DNA of 64,000 bases from Olsenella timonensis (GTDB lineage Bacteria; Actinomycetota; Coriobacteriia; Coriobacteriales; Atopobiaceae): the NCBI RefSeq assembly GCF_900119915.1, contig NZ_LT635455.1:2108001-2172000 (forward strand). Direction: 5' to 3'. Under the pieces are notes generated by a model. The model saw only the letters and a list, made by a program, of their open reading frames with translations, was not told the origin of the DNA and ran no database searches. Of this stretch, positions 45,786 to 53,668 are shown in pieces (the first letter of the stretch is position 1; every line of letters begins with the position of its first letter). The translations under genes were made by a program, and so were the position numbers.

Positions 45786-47095
45786 CACCGACCCCCTCCC
45801 TGGGTGGGGGTCTGAACCGGAAACGCCCCCGTGTCGGCGAGCGGGTCCGCCCCCTCCGGAGGGGCGGCCGCCGGCACCACGGGCGCGGACGGCGCCACCT
45901 GCCCCGTGCGCAGAATCGCGGAGGAGATCACCCGGTCCCCCCACAGCGCCGAGACGATCGTGGGCCAGACCATCGCGAACGAGAGGTACCGCGAGCTCGC
46001 CGAGCGCGCGAACCGGTCGGCGTCGTAGCGCCCCCGTGTGAGGATGCGCAGGTAGGCGATGCGATCGGGTCCGGTGATGAAGCGGCGCAGCGCCGTGCGG
46101 AACACGCGGCGGCGCACGCCCGGGAACAGCCACGGCGCCGGGTAGGGCATGAGCGACTCGGGCGTGATCGTGCGCAGGTCGCGCCGCGCGTTCATGGCGT
46201 CGAGCTTTCGGTACTCGTAGAGCCAGCGATGCACGTCCTGCATGAACACCGACGGCGCCCCGGCCATCTCCTCGGGCGGGTTTGCCTGGACGTACCACTC
46301 GTTGTCAAACCACACGTCCATGCCGTTGGCGCGCAGGTCGAGCACGTAGTCCAGATCCTCGCCGCGCGTGATGTAGGGGTCGAAGGGCACCTTCGAGAAG
46401 GCGGCGGCGTGCAGCGCGCAGCATCCGCCGCACAGGTGGTTGGAGCGCGTGATGCGCGAGGAGCTCGTCTGGGCGCGCTCCATCACGCGGTTGAAGTCGG
46501 CCGCCTTCGACCAGTACTTCTCGCTCCACTCGCCGGACGGCTCGGCGTAGGGGCTGCCGAGCTCGTCGACGAAGAAGCCGCTCTTGACCAGCACCTGCAG
46601 GTTCTGGCGCGTGAGCGAGCCCAGGCCCCAGACCGCCTTGGTGAGGAAGTCCCCCTCGGTCGCCACCTCGTCGTCGTCGAGAAAGACCACCACGTCGTGG
46701 CCGAGCACGGCGGCGACGGCGAGCCCCATGTTGCGGATCGCGCCGTAGCCGCGCAGCGCGACCGTCTCCCCCGTGACGTGGTGCGCGACGCGCCCCACCG
46801 CGCGCTCCACGTGCGCCGCCTCCTGCGAGCCGACGACGAGCGGGTTGAGGTCGGCGTGGGCGCGGCATATGGCGTTCACGCGGGCGCGCGCCGCCTCCTC
46901 GCAGCCCGCGGGGGCCACCACGAGCACGACGACGCGCAGGACGCCGCTCACGCGCTCGAGCGACGACAGGCAGACCTCCAGCTCGGGGAGGGGCTTGTCG
47001 ATCGGCGTGGTGTAGTCGTACACGCCGCGCTCGCCGAGGGCGCCGGGACGCGCGCTGCGGTCCCAGTAGGAGGGGATGACGACGACGGGGTTCAA
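45785..47095 (-). CDS. Family-2-like glycosyltransferase
   Basis: A 436-residue cytoplasmic protein. The nucleotide-sugar site is visible as VVVFLDDDEV (about residues 135-150, the DxD motif), after RGYGAIRNMGLA, a segment typical of GT-A enzymes that use a conserved base-binding Arg/Asn. HLCGGCCALHAAAF and GEDLDYVLDLRANG follow, the latter matching the acceptor-site ED motif. Donor and acceptor sugars are unknown. The start is TTG at 47095: the frame is closed by a stop codon just upstream and there is no nearby ATG, while AGAGGGG in the end of queT provides the binding site. It is coupled to the LytS-type kinase by TGATG. Confidence 0.82.
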   Translation of the reverse strand: MNPVVVIPSYWDRSARPGALGERGVYDYTTPIDKPLPELEVCLSSLERVSGVLRVVVLVVAPAGCEEAARARVNAICRAHADLNPLVVGSQEAAHVERAVGRVAHHVTGETVALRGYGAIRNMGLAVAAVLGHDVVVFLDDDEVATEGDFLTKAVWGLGSLTRQNLQVLVKSGFFVDELGSPYAEPSGEWSEKYWSKAADFNRVMERAQTSSSRITRSNHLCGGCCALHAAAFSKVPFDPYITRGEDLDYVLDLRANGMDVWFDNEWYVQANPPEEMAGAPSVFMQDVHRWLYEYRKLDAMNARRDLRTITPESLMPYPAPWLFPGVRRRVFRTALRRFITGPDRIAYLRILTRGRYDADRFARSASSRYLSFAMVWPTIVSALWGDRVISSAILRTGQVAPSAPVVPAAAPPEGADPLADTGAFPVQTPTQGGGR

Positions 47096-47098
47096 GCG

Positions 47099-47746
47099 CT
47101 AGCCCCTCTGAGCGGGCGCGGGACGGGGGCGCCTCTCGGCCGGGTCGTCCGCGCCGAGGCTGCGGGCAACCGGGGTGCGCAGCAGCGCCCGATAGAGGGG
47201 CATGCCCAGCGCGTACATGACCACGGCCTCGCCCGCGCCGGTGGCGAGCAGGCCGAAGGCGTACATCGCCGGGTAGGCGCCGTCGAGGGCGATGGTGGTG
47301 AACGGGATGGTGTAGAAGCCGATGCCCTGCAGCATGAGCGGCAGGTACGCCGGGACGATGACCGCGTTGGCGATGACCGGGCCGAGAAGGGCGAGCGTGG
47401 GGCGACGGCGGTTGCGCCAGGTGAACCAGGCGCCGAGCGCCGTTGCCAGGCTGCCGAAGACGACGTCGAGCATCCCGAGCATGCCGGTGCCGGAGAGCAC
47501 GATGTTGGCGAGGTTGGCGATCACGCACCCCAGCGCCAGGCCGGGCACCGCGTCCGAGGTGAGCAGCGCCAGGACGCAGACGGCCTCCGACACGCGAAAC
47601 TGTACGGGACCCCAGGCGAGGCTGCCGAGGAAGAGCAGCGACACGAGGGTGAGGGCCGCGTAGAGGGCGGCGACCATGCCGACGCGCGCGACGCGGCGGG
47701 CGCGCTCGACGGGCGCGGCGGATGCGGTGGTGCCAGGTTGCAGCAA
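47099..47746 (-). CDS. queT: QueT-family queuosine-precursor transporter (ECF substrate-binding subunit)
   Basis: A 215-residue membrane protein with about five or six membrane segments. The QueT family signature is visible in GPVQFRVSEAVCVLALL and in GCVIANLANIV. QueT proteins are S components that work with a shared ECF energizing module to import preQ1 or related bases; no ECF genes are in the window. Start TTG 47746 is set by a perfect AGGAGGT six bases upstream. No preQ1 riboswitch is recognisable before it. The glutamyl-Q tRNA synthetase at 63158 supports a queuosine role. Confidence 0.85.
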   Translation of the reverse strand: MLQPGTTASAAPVERARRVARVGMVAALYAALTLVSLLFLGSLAWGPVQFRVSEAVCVLALLTSDAVPGLALGCVIANLANIVLSGTGMLGMLDVVFGSLATALGAWFTWRNRRRPTLALLGPVIANAVIVPAYLPLMLQGIGFYTIPFTTIALDGAYPAMYAFGLLATGAGEAVVMYALGMPLYRALLRTPVARSLGADDPAERRPRPAPAQRG

Positions 47747-47834
47747 GAAGGACCTCCTGTTGACGCCATGCGTGAGTGGCGGGCGCGGACGGGCCGGGCG
47801 ACCGCCGTGCTAATATTACCCCCATCTATCACGC

Positions 47835-47880
47835 GAGGTTGCCCAGAAGGGGCGGGGTCCCCGGGCAGCCTCTGGGCAGC
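47835..47880 (+). promoter_or_regulatory. Stem-loop in the murT-gatD leader
   Basis: TGCCCAGAAGG and CCTCTGGGCA pair around a GC-rich loop (GGGGCGGGGTCCCCGGG, itself able to pair), just before the start codon of the MurT-GatD gene. It may hide the weak ribosome-binding site. TAATATTA at about 47811 is a nearly symmetrical AT island that could serve as a -10 box for either this gene or queT. Confidence 0.4.
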
Positions 47881-47891
47881 GGGGGAATCGC

Positions 47892-50066
47892 ATGAGGGCA
47901 CGCACGAGGGTCGCCCGCCTTGCCGGGACGCTGGCGCACTGGGGCACCGTCCACCTGGCGCGCCGCGGCGGGGGCAACGTCCCGGGGGCCGTGGCGCTGC
48001 GGGTTGACCCCGCGCTGGTCGGCGAGCTCTCGGACGGGCTGGCGCCGCGCGTGGTGGTCACCGGGACCAACGGCAAGACGACCACCACCGGGCTTCTCGC
48101 CGACGCGCTAGGCGCGGGCGGGCGGGAGGTCGTGTGCAACCGGGCCGGCAACAACATGGAGTCCGGCATCGCCACGGCCCTGGTCATGGCGGGAGCGGGC
48201 GGGCGAGGCGCCGACGGGCGCGCGGGGTGCTTCGAGTGCGACGAGCTCTACACCGTGCGCGTGCTCCCCGCGGCGAGGCCGGACGCGCTCGTTCTTCTCA
48301 ACCTGTTTCGCGACCAGCTCGACCGCTACGGGGAGATCGACCACACCCAGGACGTGATCGCCGAGGCGCTGCGACGCTCGCCGGGGACGTCGCTCGTCTT
48401 CAACGCGGACGACCCGCTGTGCGCCGCGATCGCGGACCGCGTGGGCAACGCCGCGCTGGCGTTCGGCATCGACGAGCCCACCGACCTCGAGTCCGACCGC
48501 ATCTCGGACAGCCGCTTCTGCGCTCGCTGCAACACGGGGCTGGCGTACGAGTACGTACACTACGGGCAGCTCGGCGCGTATCGCTGCCCGTCGTGCGGAT
48601 GGCACCGGCCAGAGCTGGCGTTTGCGGCCGTCAACGTACGTCTGACCTGCGGCGGGTTTGAGTTCGACGTAGAGGATCGCCGCGACGCCGCACCGGTGCG
48701 CCACCATGTGCGCACGCGCTACAGCGGCCTCTACATGGTCTACAACGTCATGGCGGCGCTCGCGGGGCTCCTCGTCGCAGGCGGGGACGTCGCGCGCTTC
48801 CAGGAGGTGCTCGACGCCTACGAGCCCGCGAGCGGCAGGGGAAAGGTCTTCGCGCTCGACGGCGGCCGCTCGGTCGTGTCCAACCTCGCGAAGAACCCGA
48901 CGGGGTTCAACCGCATGGTCCAGCAGGTGCGGGCCGCGGACGGTCGCTACCTCGCGCTCTTCCTGAACGACAACGACGCCGACGGACACGACGTCTCGTG
49001 GATCTGGGACGTCGACCTCGAGCGTCTGCGCGACCTCTCCGACCTGCGCCTCGTTTGCGTGGGCGGCACGCGCCGCGAGGACATGGCCGTGCGCGTGAAG
49101 TACGCCGAGCTCGGGGCTCCCATTGAGCTCGTTGACGACGTCGGGGGGGGCGTCGCCCTCCTGCCCGGGGGCGAGAGGCTCCACGTGATCGCCAACTACA
49201 CGGCGTTCCCGCCCGTCGTGGCCGACCTCGAGCGCCTGCAGGGCCTGCCAAAGGGGTCGGGTCCAAACGAGCAGACTGCTCGGAACAGGCCGGGCGCGGC
49301 GAGGCCTCGGCGCGAGGCGCCCGCCTCCGTCGGGCTCGACCGTCCCCTGCGCATCGTGCACCTCTACCCCGACGCGCTCAACCTCTACGGCGACGGCGGC
49401 AACATCGCCTCGCTCGCCAAGCGGTGCGCGTGGCGAGGCATCCCCGTTCGAGTCGACCAGGTCCTCATGGGCCAGGGACTCGACCTCTCCGACGCCGACG
49501 TCGTGCTCCTCGGCGGGGGCGCCGACCGCGACCAGCTGGCGGTCTGCCGCGAGCTGCGGGCGCAGCGCGAGCAGCTCGCCGCCTACGTGGCCGACGGCGG
49601 GGTCCTCCTCGCCATCTGCGGCGGCTACCAGCTGCTGGGACATGCCTACATGATGGGCGACGAGCGGGTCGAGGGCCTGCACATCCTCGACCTGGAAACC
49701 GTGGCGGGCAGCACGCGACTGATCGGAAACGTCGCCGTCGACTCCCCCGTGTCCGACGTCCCCGTCGTCGGCTTTGAGAACCACGCCGGGAGGACCCTCC
49801 TCGGCGCGGACGAGAGGCCCCTCGGGCGCGCGCTCGTCCCCGGCACCGGCAACAACGGCGAGGACGGCGGCGAGGGCGTCCTGCATGACAACGTCATCGG
49901 CACGTATCTGCACGGCCCGGTCCTGCCCAAGAACCCCGGGGTCACCGACTGGCTGATCTCCCGGGCGCTCGCGCGCCGCGGGGTCGCGGTCGAGCTGTCC
50001 CCGCTGGACGACGCGTTGGAGACGGCCGCCCACGACGTGGCGCTGCGCATCGCCACCCGCCGATAG
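47892..50066 (+). CDS. MurT-GatD fusion, lipid II isoglutaminyl synthase
   Basis: Amidates the D-Glu of lipid II to D-isoGln, cross-linking-ready, at the inner membrane face. In most Gram-positives two genes encode this; here one 724-residue chain does. Residues 1-455 are MurT: ATP loop VVVTGTNGKTTTTG (about 53-66), Cys4 zinc ribbon (Cys210, Cys213, Cys232, Cys235), and the DUF1727 domain with LNDNDADGHDVSWIWDVD. A 24-residue Arg/Pro/Ala linker follows. Residues 479-724 are GatD, a glutamine amidotransferase with Cys576 in AICGGYQ and His674 in GTYLHGP. No stop or frameshift separates the halves. Start ATG 47892 has only a weak GGGGG site. Confidence 0.93.
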   Translation: MRARTRVARLAGTLAHWGTVHLARRGGGNVPGAVALRVDPALVGELSDGLAPRVVVTGTNGKTTTTGLLADALGAGGREVVCNRAGNNMESGIATALVMAGAGGRGADGRAGCFECDELYTVRVLPAARPDALVLLNLFRDQLDRYGEIDHTQDVIAEALRRSPGTSLVFNADDPLCAAIADRVGNAALAFGIDEPTDLESDRISDSRFCARCNTGLAYEYVHYGQLGAYRCPSCGWHRPELAFAAVNVRLTCGGFEFDVEDRRDAAPVRHHVRTRYSGLYMVYNVMAALAGLLVAGGDVARFQEVLDAYEPASGRGKVFALDGGRSVVSNLAKNPTGFNRMVQQVRAADGRYLALFLNDNDADGHDVSWIWDVDLERLRDLSDLRLVCVGGTRREDMAVRVKYAELGAPIELVDDVGGGVALLPGGERLHVIANYTAFPPVVADLERLQGLPKGSGPNEQTARNRPGAARPRREAPASVGLDRPLRIVHLYPDALNLYGDGGNIASLAKRCAWRGIPVRVDQVLMGQGLDLSDADVVLLGGGADRDQLAVCRELRAQREQLAAYVADGGVLLAICGGYQLLGHAYMMGDERVEGLHILDLETVAGSTRLIGNVAVDSPVSDVPVVGFENHAGRTLLGADERPLGRALVPGTGNNGEDGGEGVLHDNVIGTYLHGPVLPKNPGVTDWLISRALARRGVAVELSPLDDALETAAHDVALRIATRR

Positions 50067-50071
50067 GCCCA

Positions 50072-50219
50072 CGGCGCGAGGTTCTTCTCGCCCCGTGGAC
50101 CCCGGTCCGGCGATTACCATGCAGAATCCGGGTTCCGCCTCAGAGTCAACTGGCCATATGTGATGTGGAACCGGATTCTGCGTGTTGTTAGAGGGCGATC
50201 GTCGTCAGCGGGCGAGAAG
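50072..50219. repeat. 148-bp dispersed repeat, copy A
   Basis: Matches copy B at 55986-56133 at about 92% over the full length with no gap. It opens with CGGCGCGAGGTTCTTCTCGC and closes with GGCGAGAAG, so its ends are inverted copies of the 9-mer. Inside, GCAGAATCCGG (50121-50131) and CCGGATTCTGC (50171-50181) form an 11-bp inverted repeat around CATATG. No open reading frame fits it. It resembles a REP/MITE-type intergenic element. Confidence 0.85.
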
Positions 50220-50240
50220 GACCCGCGCCCGCGGCACGGG

Positions 50241-50278
50241 GCGCGGGGGCCGGGACGACCTCGCCCCGGCCCCCGCGC
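50241..50278. terminator. Bidirectional GC hairpin between murT-gatD and the transketolase operon
   Basis: Perfect 14-bp arms GCGCGGGGGCCGGG (50241-50254) and CCCGGCCCCCGCGC (50265-50278), between two convergent genes. No T run on either side. Confidence 0.6.
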
Positions 50279-50293
50279 CGCCAACGGCCGGAA

Positions 50294-51226
50294 TCAGAGT
50301 CCGAGCTTGTCCAGGACGTTCTCCACGCAGAGCCCGTACTTCTCCTTGACCCTGTCGGACGGTCCCGACTCGGTGAAGACGTCCTCCACGCCCACCCTCG
50401 CCAGGGGGGCGTGCTCGCCCATCTCGGCGAGCGTCTCGGCGACGGCTCCTCCCAGACCGCCGATGACGGAGTGGTTCTCGATCGTGACGATTCGGCGCAC
50501 GCGACCCGCGAGCGAGCGAATGAGCTCAACGTCGAGGGGCTTGACGGACCGGACGTTCACGAGCACGCCGCGGGCGCCGCGCTCCTCCGCCGCCGCGAAG
50601 CTCCGCCGGGCGAGGTCGCCCGACGTCCCCTCGTAGACGATCGCGAAGTCGTCCCCCTCGTCGGCGTCGACCACGGCGCGGCCGACCTCGAGCGGCGCAG
50701 CCGAGGGCAGGTCGGGCACCACGTCGCGCGAGCAGCGGATGTAGACCGGCCCCTCGTGTTCGGCGGCGTACATCACGGCCTCCCTGAGCTCGTCGGGGTT
50801 GGCCGGGACGAGCACCTGGAGCCCGGGGAGCACGCGCGTCAGGGCGAGGTCCTCGTTCGCGTGGTGGGTCGCGCCGTCGAACCCCCCGTCCATGCCGGGA
50901 TGCGTGGCCAGGACCTTGACGTTGGCGCCCGGGTAGCACGCCTGCCGGAGCTGCGTCCACACCGTGCCCGTGGCAAAGATGGCGAAGTTCACGTAGAACG
51001 GGATCCCGCCCTCCTTGGCGATGCCGGTGGCGATGCTCATGGCGTTCTGCTCCGCGATGCCCGTCTCCACGAAGTGCTCCGGGTGTCGCTCCTGGAACCT
51101 GTCTGAGGTCGTCGACCCTGCGAGGTCGGAGTCGATCACGAAGATGTTGGGGTGGGTCTCGAACGCCTCGTTGAGCGCGTCGCCGACGAGCGTGCGCAGC
51201 GAGATGAGGTCATAGCTGGTGTCCAT
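50294..51226 (-). CDS. Transketolase, C-terminal subunit
   Basis: The 310-residue half of a split transketolase, holding the pyrimidine-binding domain (DSDLAGSTTSDRF, ETGIAEQNAMSIATG, YVNFAIFATGTVW) and the C-terminal transketolase domain (RGVLVNVRSVKPLD, TIENHSVIGGLGGAVAE). The catalytic Glu that activates thiamine is in ETGIAEQN. It must pair with the adjacent N-terminal subunit to transfer two-carbon units between sugar phosphates. Start ATG 51226 follows the partner's stop by one base (TAGCATG), so both are made in equal amounts. Confidence 0.93.
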   Translation of the reverse strand: MDTSYDLISLRTLVGDALNEAFETHPNIFVIDSDLAGSTTSDRFQERHPEHFVETGIAEQNAMSIATGIAKEGGIPFYVNFAIFATGTVWTQLRQACYPGANVKVLATHPGMDGGFDGATHHANEDLALTRVLPGLQVLVPANPDELREAVMYAAEHEGPVYIRCSRDVVPDLPSAAPLEVGRAVVDADEGDDFAIVYEGTSGDLARRSFAAAEERGARGVLVNVRSVKPLDVELIRSLAGRVRRIVTIENHSVIGGLGGAVAETLAEMGEHAPLARVGVEDVFTESGPSDRVKEKYGLCVENVLDKLGL

Positions 51227-51227
51227 G

Positions 51228-52040
51228 CTACTCGCCCCCCTTCGCACCGAGGTCGCGCAGGGCGATCTCGTACTCCTCGTCGCTCAGGCCCTTGGAGTGC
51301 CAGGCGGGGTTGTTCTCCATGAAGCTCACGCCCTTGCCCTTCACGGTGTGGGAGATTATCGCGGTCGGGGCGCCGCACGCGACGTGCGCCTCCTCGAGGG
51401 CCGCGACGATCTGCGACATGTCGTGCCCGTCGATCTCTATGACGCGCAGCCCGAAGGCGGCCAGCTTGTCGGCGAGGGGCTCCAGGTTGATGCTCTCGTT
51501 CACCGGGCCGTGCGAGGAGAGGCCGTTGTTGTCCACCACGAAGACCAGGCGGTCCAGGCCGTAGTGCGCGGCGCACATGAGCGCCTCCCAGATCTGGCCC
51601 TCCTGCGCCTCCCCGTCTCCGCAGATCGCGTAGACGAGGTGGTCGTCGCCCATCGTCCGCTTGGCGAGCGCCATGCCCACCGCGATGGAGAAGCCCTGGC
51701 CGAGAAGACCGGTCGTCGCGTCCACCTCCGGGATGTCGGGCTCGTAGGGGTGGCCCTGAAGGCGCGAGTTCACCTGCCGGAACGTCGGGTACTCCTCCTC
51801 GCTCACCACGCCCTTCTCGGTGAGCTCCGCGTAGAGGGCGGGGGTCACGTGCCCCTTCGAGAGCACGACGCGTGCGCGCGGGCTCTCGGAGAGGTCGACG
51901 TCGGTCTCGTAGATCGCGGTGAGCACGTCGATGACGGAGAGGGACCCGCCGACGTGGCCCACGCCGGCGGCGTGGACCATGTCGACGATGCGCCGACGAT
52001 TGCGCAGGCAGACGGCCTCCAGCTGCTTGATGTCAGCCAT
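51228..52040 (-). CDS. Transketolase, N-terminal subunit
   Basis: The 270-residue thiamine-diphosphate-binding half: GDGEAQEGQIWEAL and the later VDNNG make the GDG-(x)n-N cofactor motif, and GHVGGSLS and SKGHVTPALYAEL are the transketolase substrate-binding histidines. It sits 12 bases after the EIIC gene in one operon with a PTS, so the imported sugar phosphate is probably a pentose or is converted to one, and enters the non-oxidative pentose-phosphate pathway here. Confidence 0.94.
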   Translation of the reverse strand: MADIKQLEAVCLRNRRRIVDMVHAAGVGHVGGSLSVIDVLTAIYETDVDLSESPRARVVLSKGHVTPALYAELTEKGVVSEEEYPTFRQVNSRLQGHPYEPDIPEVDATTGLLGQGFSIAVGMALAKRTMGDDHLVYAICGDGEAQEGQIWEALMCAAHYGLDRLVFVVDNNGLSSHGPVNESINLEPLADKLAAFGLRVIEIDGHDMSQIVAALEEAHVACGAPTAIISHTVKGKGVSFMENNPAWHSKGLSDEEYEIALRDLGAKGGE

Positions 52041-52052
52041 CGATCAGCCCTC

Positions 52053-53324
52053 CTACCACTTGCCGAGGGCCGTGCCGATGAAGTTGAAGACGATGCCGAT
52101 GAGGTTGAAGTCCGTCTCGGGGAAGGAGGTGCCGGACAGGCCCACCGACTCCATGATCGGGTAGATGATGGCGGGGCCGACGGCGATGAGGATGCCGGTC
52201 ACGAACGCGCCCACGATGCAGCCCTTCCAGCCGCCGCGCGCGTTGCCAAAGACGCCGGCCGTCGCGCCGATGAAGAAGTACGGGATGGCGACGGGGATGA
52301 TGACGGTCGTGTGCAGGGCGGCCATGACGACCATGCAGATCAGGCCGGCGGCGTAGGCGGAGATGAAGCCGAGGATGACGGCGGTCGGGGCGTACGGGAA
52401 GACGACGGGGCAGTCCAGGGCGGGCTTGACACCGGGGATGAGCTTCTTGGAGAGGCCCACGAAGGCGGGAACGAGCTCGCCGAGGAACAGGCGCACGCCG
52501 GTCACGATCACGTAGAGGCCGCCGGCGAAGGTCAGCGTCTGCATGAGCGGGTAGATGAGCCAGTGCTGGCCGCCGGAGATGGCCTCGACGGCGCCCTGGC
52601 CGGCCACGATCGCGGCGATGTAGAAGATCACGCCGATGGAGAGGGTGACCGAGACGATGTAGTCGCGGAAGATGCCGAGCCAGCCGGGAAGCTCGATCTC
52701 CTCGGTGCTCTCCTCGGGCTTGCCGACCTTGCTGCCCAGCCAGCCGGAGAGGGCGTAGGCGAGGGTGCAGTAGTGGCCGATGGCGATGTTGTCGCTGCCG
52801 GTGACGGCGTTCATGGACTTCTGCGCGATCGCGGGGTAGACCGCCGCGGCGACGCCGTGGATGATCGAGCCGATGATGATGGCGGGCACGTCGTCCAGGC
52901 CGAGCGCCTTGAGCATGATGGCGAGCAGCGCCGAGAGGAACAGGCTGTGGCCGCCCGTCAGGAAGACGTACTTGAACGGCGTGAGGCGCGCGACGATCAG
53001 GTTGCACGCGAAGCCGCCGATCATGATCCAGGCGATGACCGTGGGGAAGACGGTCTGCGCCTGCGCGGTAATCGCCTCAGAGATGGGCGTCACGCCCTGG
53101 AGGCCGAAGGCCTCGGAGAACAGGGTCTGCAGGCCGGTGAGGGCGCCCTGGGCGGCGGTGGAGCCGATGCCAAAGATCAGGAAGCCCACGATGGTCTTGA
53201 TGGTTCCGGAGATGACCTTGTCCGCAGGCTTCTTCTGGAGGACCAGGCCGATGAACGCCAGCAGACCGATGAGGATGCCCGCCTGGCTCAGCAGGTCGTA
53301 GACGATAAACTCAAGCACTGCCAT
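52053..53324 (-). CDS. PTS ascorbate-type EIIC component
   Basis: A 423-residue membrane transporter of the UlaA/SgaT family, with about ten or eleven membrane segments and the family's conserved GGHSLFLSALLAIMLKALG and GSDNIAIGHYCTLAY stretches. It carries sugar across the membrane while EIIB (the next gene upstream) phosphorylates it. L-ascorbate is the classical substrate, but no ascorbate-phosphate lactonase or decarboxylase accompanies it; the transketolase genes suggest another acid or pentose-like sugar. The gene lies 40 bases after the EIIB gene. Confidence 0.92.
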   Translation of the reverse strand: MAVLEFIVYDLLSQAGILIGLLAFIGLVLQKKPADKVISGTIKTIVGFLIFGIGSTAAQGALTGLQTLFSEAFGLQGVTPISEAITAQAQTVFPTVIAWIMIGGFACNLIVARLTPFKYVFLTGGHSLFLSALLAIMLKALGLDDVPAIIIGSIIHGVAAAVYPAIAQKSMNAVTGSDNIAIGHYCTLAYALSGWLGSKVGKPEESTEEIELPGWLGIFRDYIVSVTLSIGVIFYIAAIVAGQGAVEAISGGQHWLIYPLMQTLTFAGGLYVIVTGVRLFLGELVPAFVGLSKKLIPGVKPALDCPVVFPYAPTAVILGFISAYAAGLICMVVMAALHTTVIIPVAIPYFFIGATAGVFGNARGGWKGCIVGAFVTGILIAVGPAIIYPIMESVGLSGTSFPETDFNLIGIVFNFIGTALGKW

Positions 53325-53364
53325 TGCTGCTTCACTCCTTTCGTGCGGTTACGAGCTTTTGGAC

Positions 53365-53655
53365 CTAGGCGTCCAGAGAGTCGAAGTACTTCTTGAGCTC
53401 GCGCTCCAGCGTGTCGGTGTCCATGATGTCGTTGACGCCGATGACGTAGGCGGAGCTCCCCTCGAACTCGTCGGTCAGGTCGGACATCGTGATGATCACG
53501 TCCACGTTCGTCTGACCCATGTAGCCGCTCAGTGCGTCGTGCTCGACGTCCATCGGCCAGCCGTTCTTCTCGATCACGCCCTCGGTGGCGATCTTGAGCA
53601 TCATCGAGCTGCCCATGCCGGTGCGGCACATCACCAGAGCCTTCTTGTGCCTCAT
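53365..53655 (-). CDS. PTS lactose/cellobiose-fold EIIB (UlaB-type)
   Basis: A 96-residue phosphocarrier. The phosphocysteine P-loop is at the N terminus (ALVMCRTGMGSS, Cys10). It passes phosphate from the EIIA domain, which here is fused to the regulator upstream, to the sugar in EIIC. ATG 53655 is chosen because GGGAGGT lies seven bases before it; the in-frame GTG three codons earlier overlaps that site. Confidence 0.92.
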   Translation of the reverse strand: MRHKKALVMCRTGMGSSMMLKIATEGVIEKNGWPMDVEHDALSGYMGQTNVDVIITMSDLTDEFEGSSAYVIGVNDIMDTDTLERELKKYFDSLDA

Positions 53656-53668
53656 TCCACTCACCTCC

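Noticed and set aside
47747-47891. preQ1 riboswitch before queT
   Set aside because: The spacer lacks the short AT-rich aptamer consensus; only a GC stem-loop on the opposite side, nearer to murT-gatD, is present.
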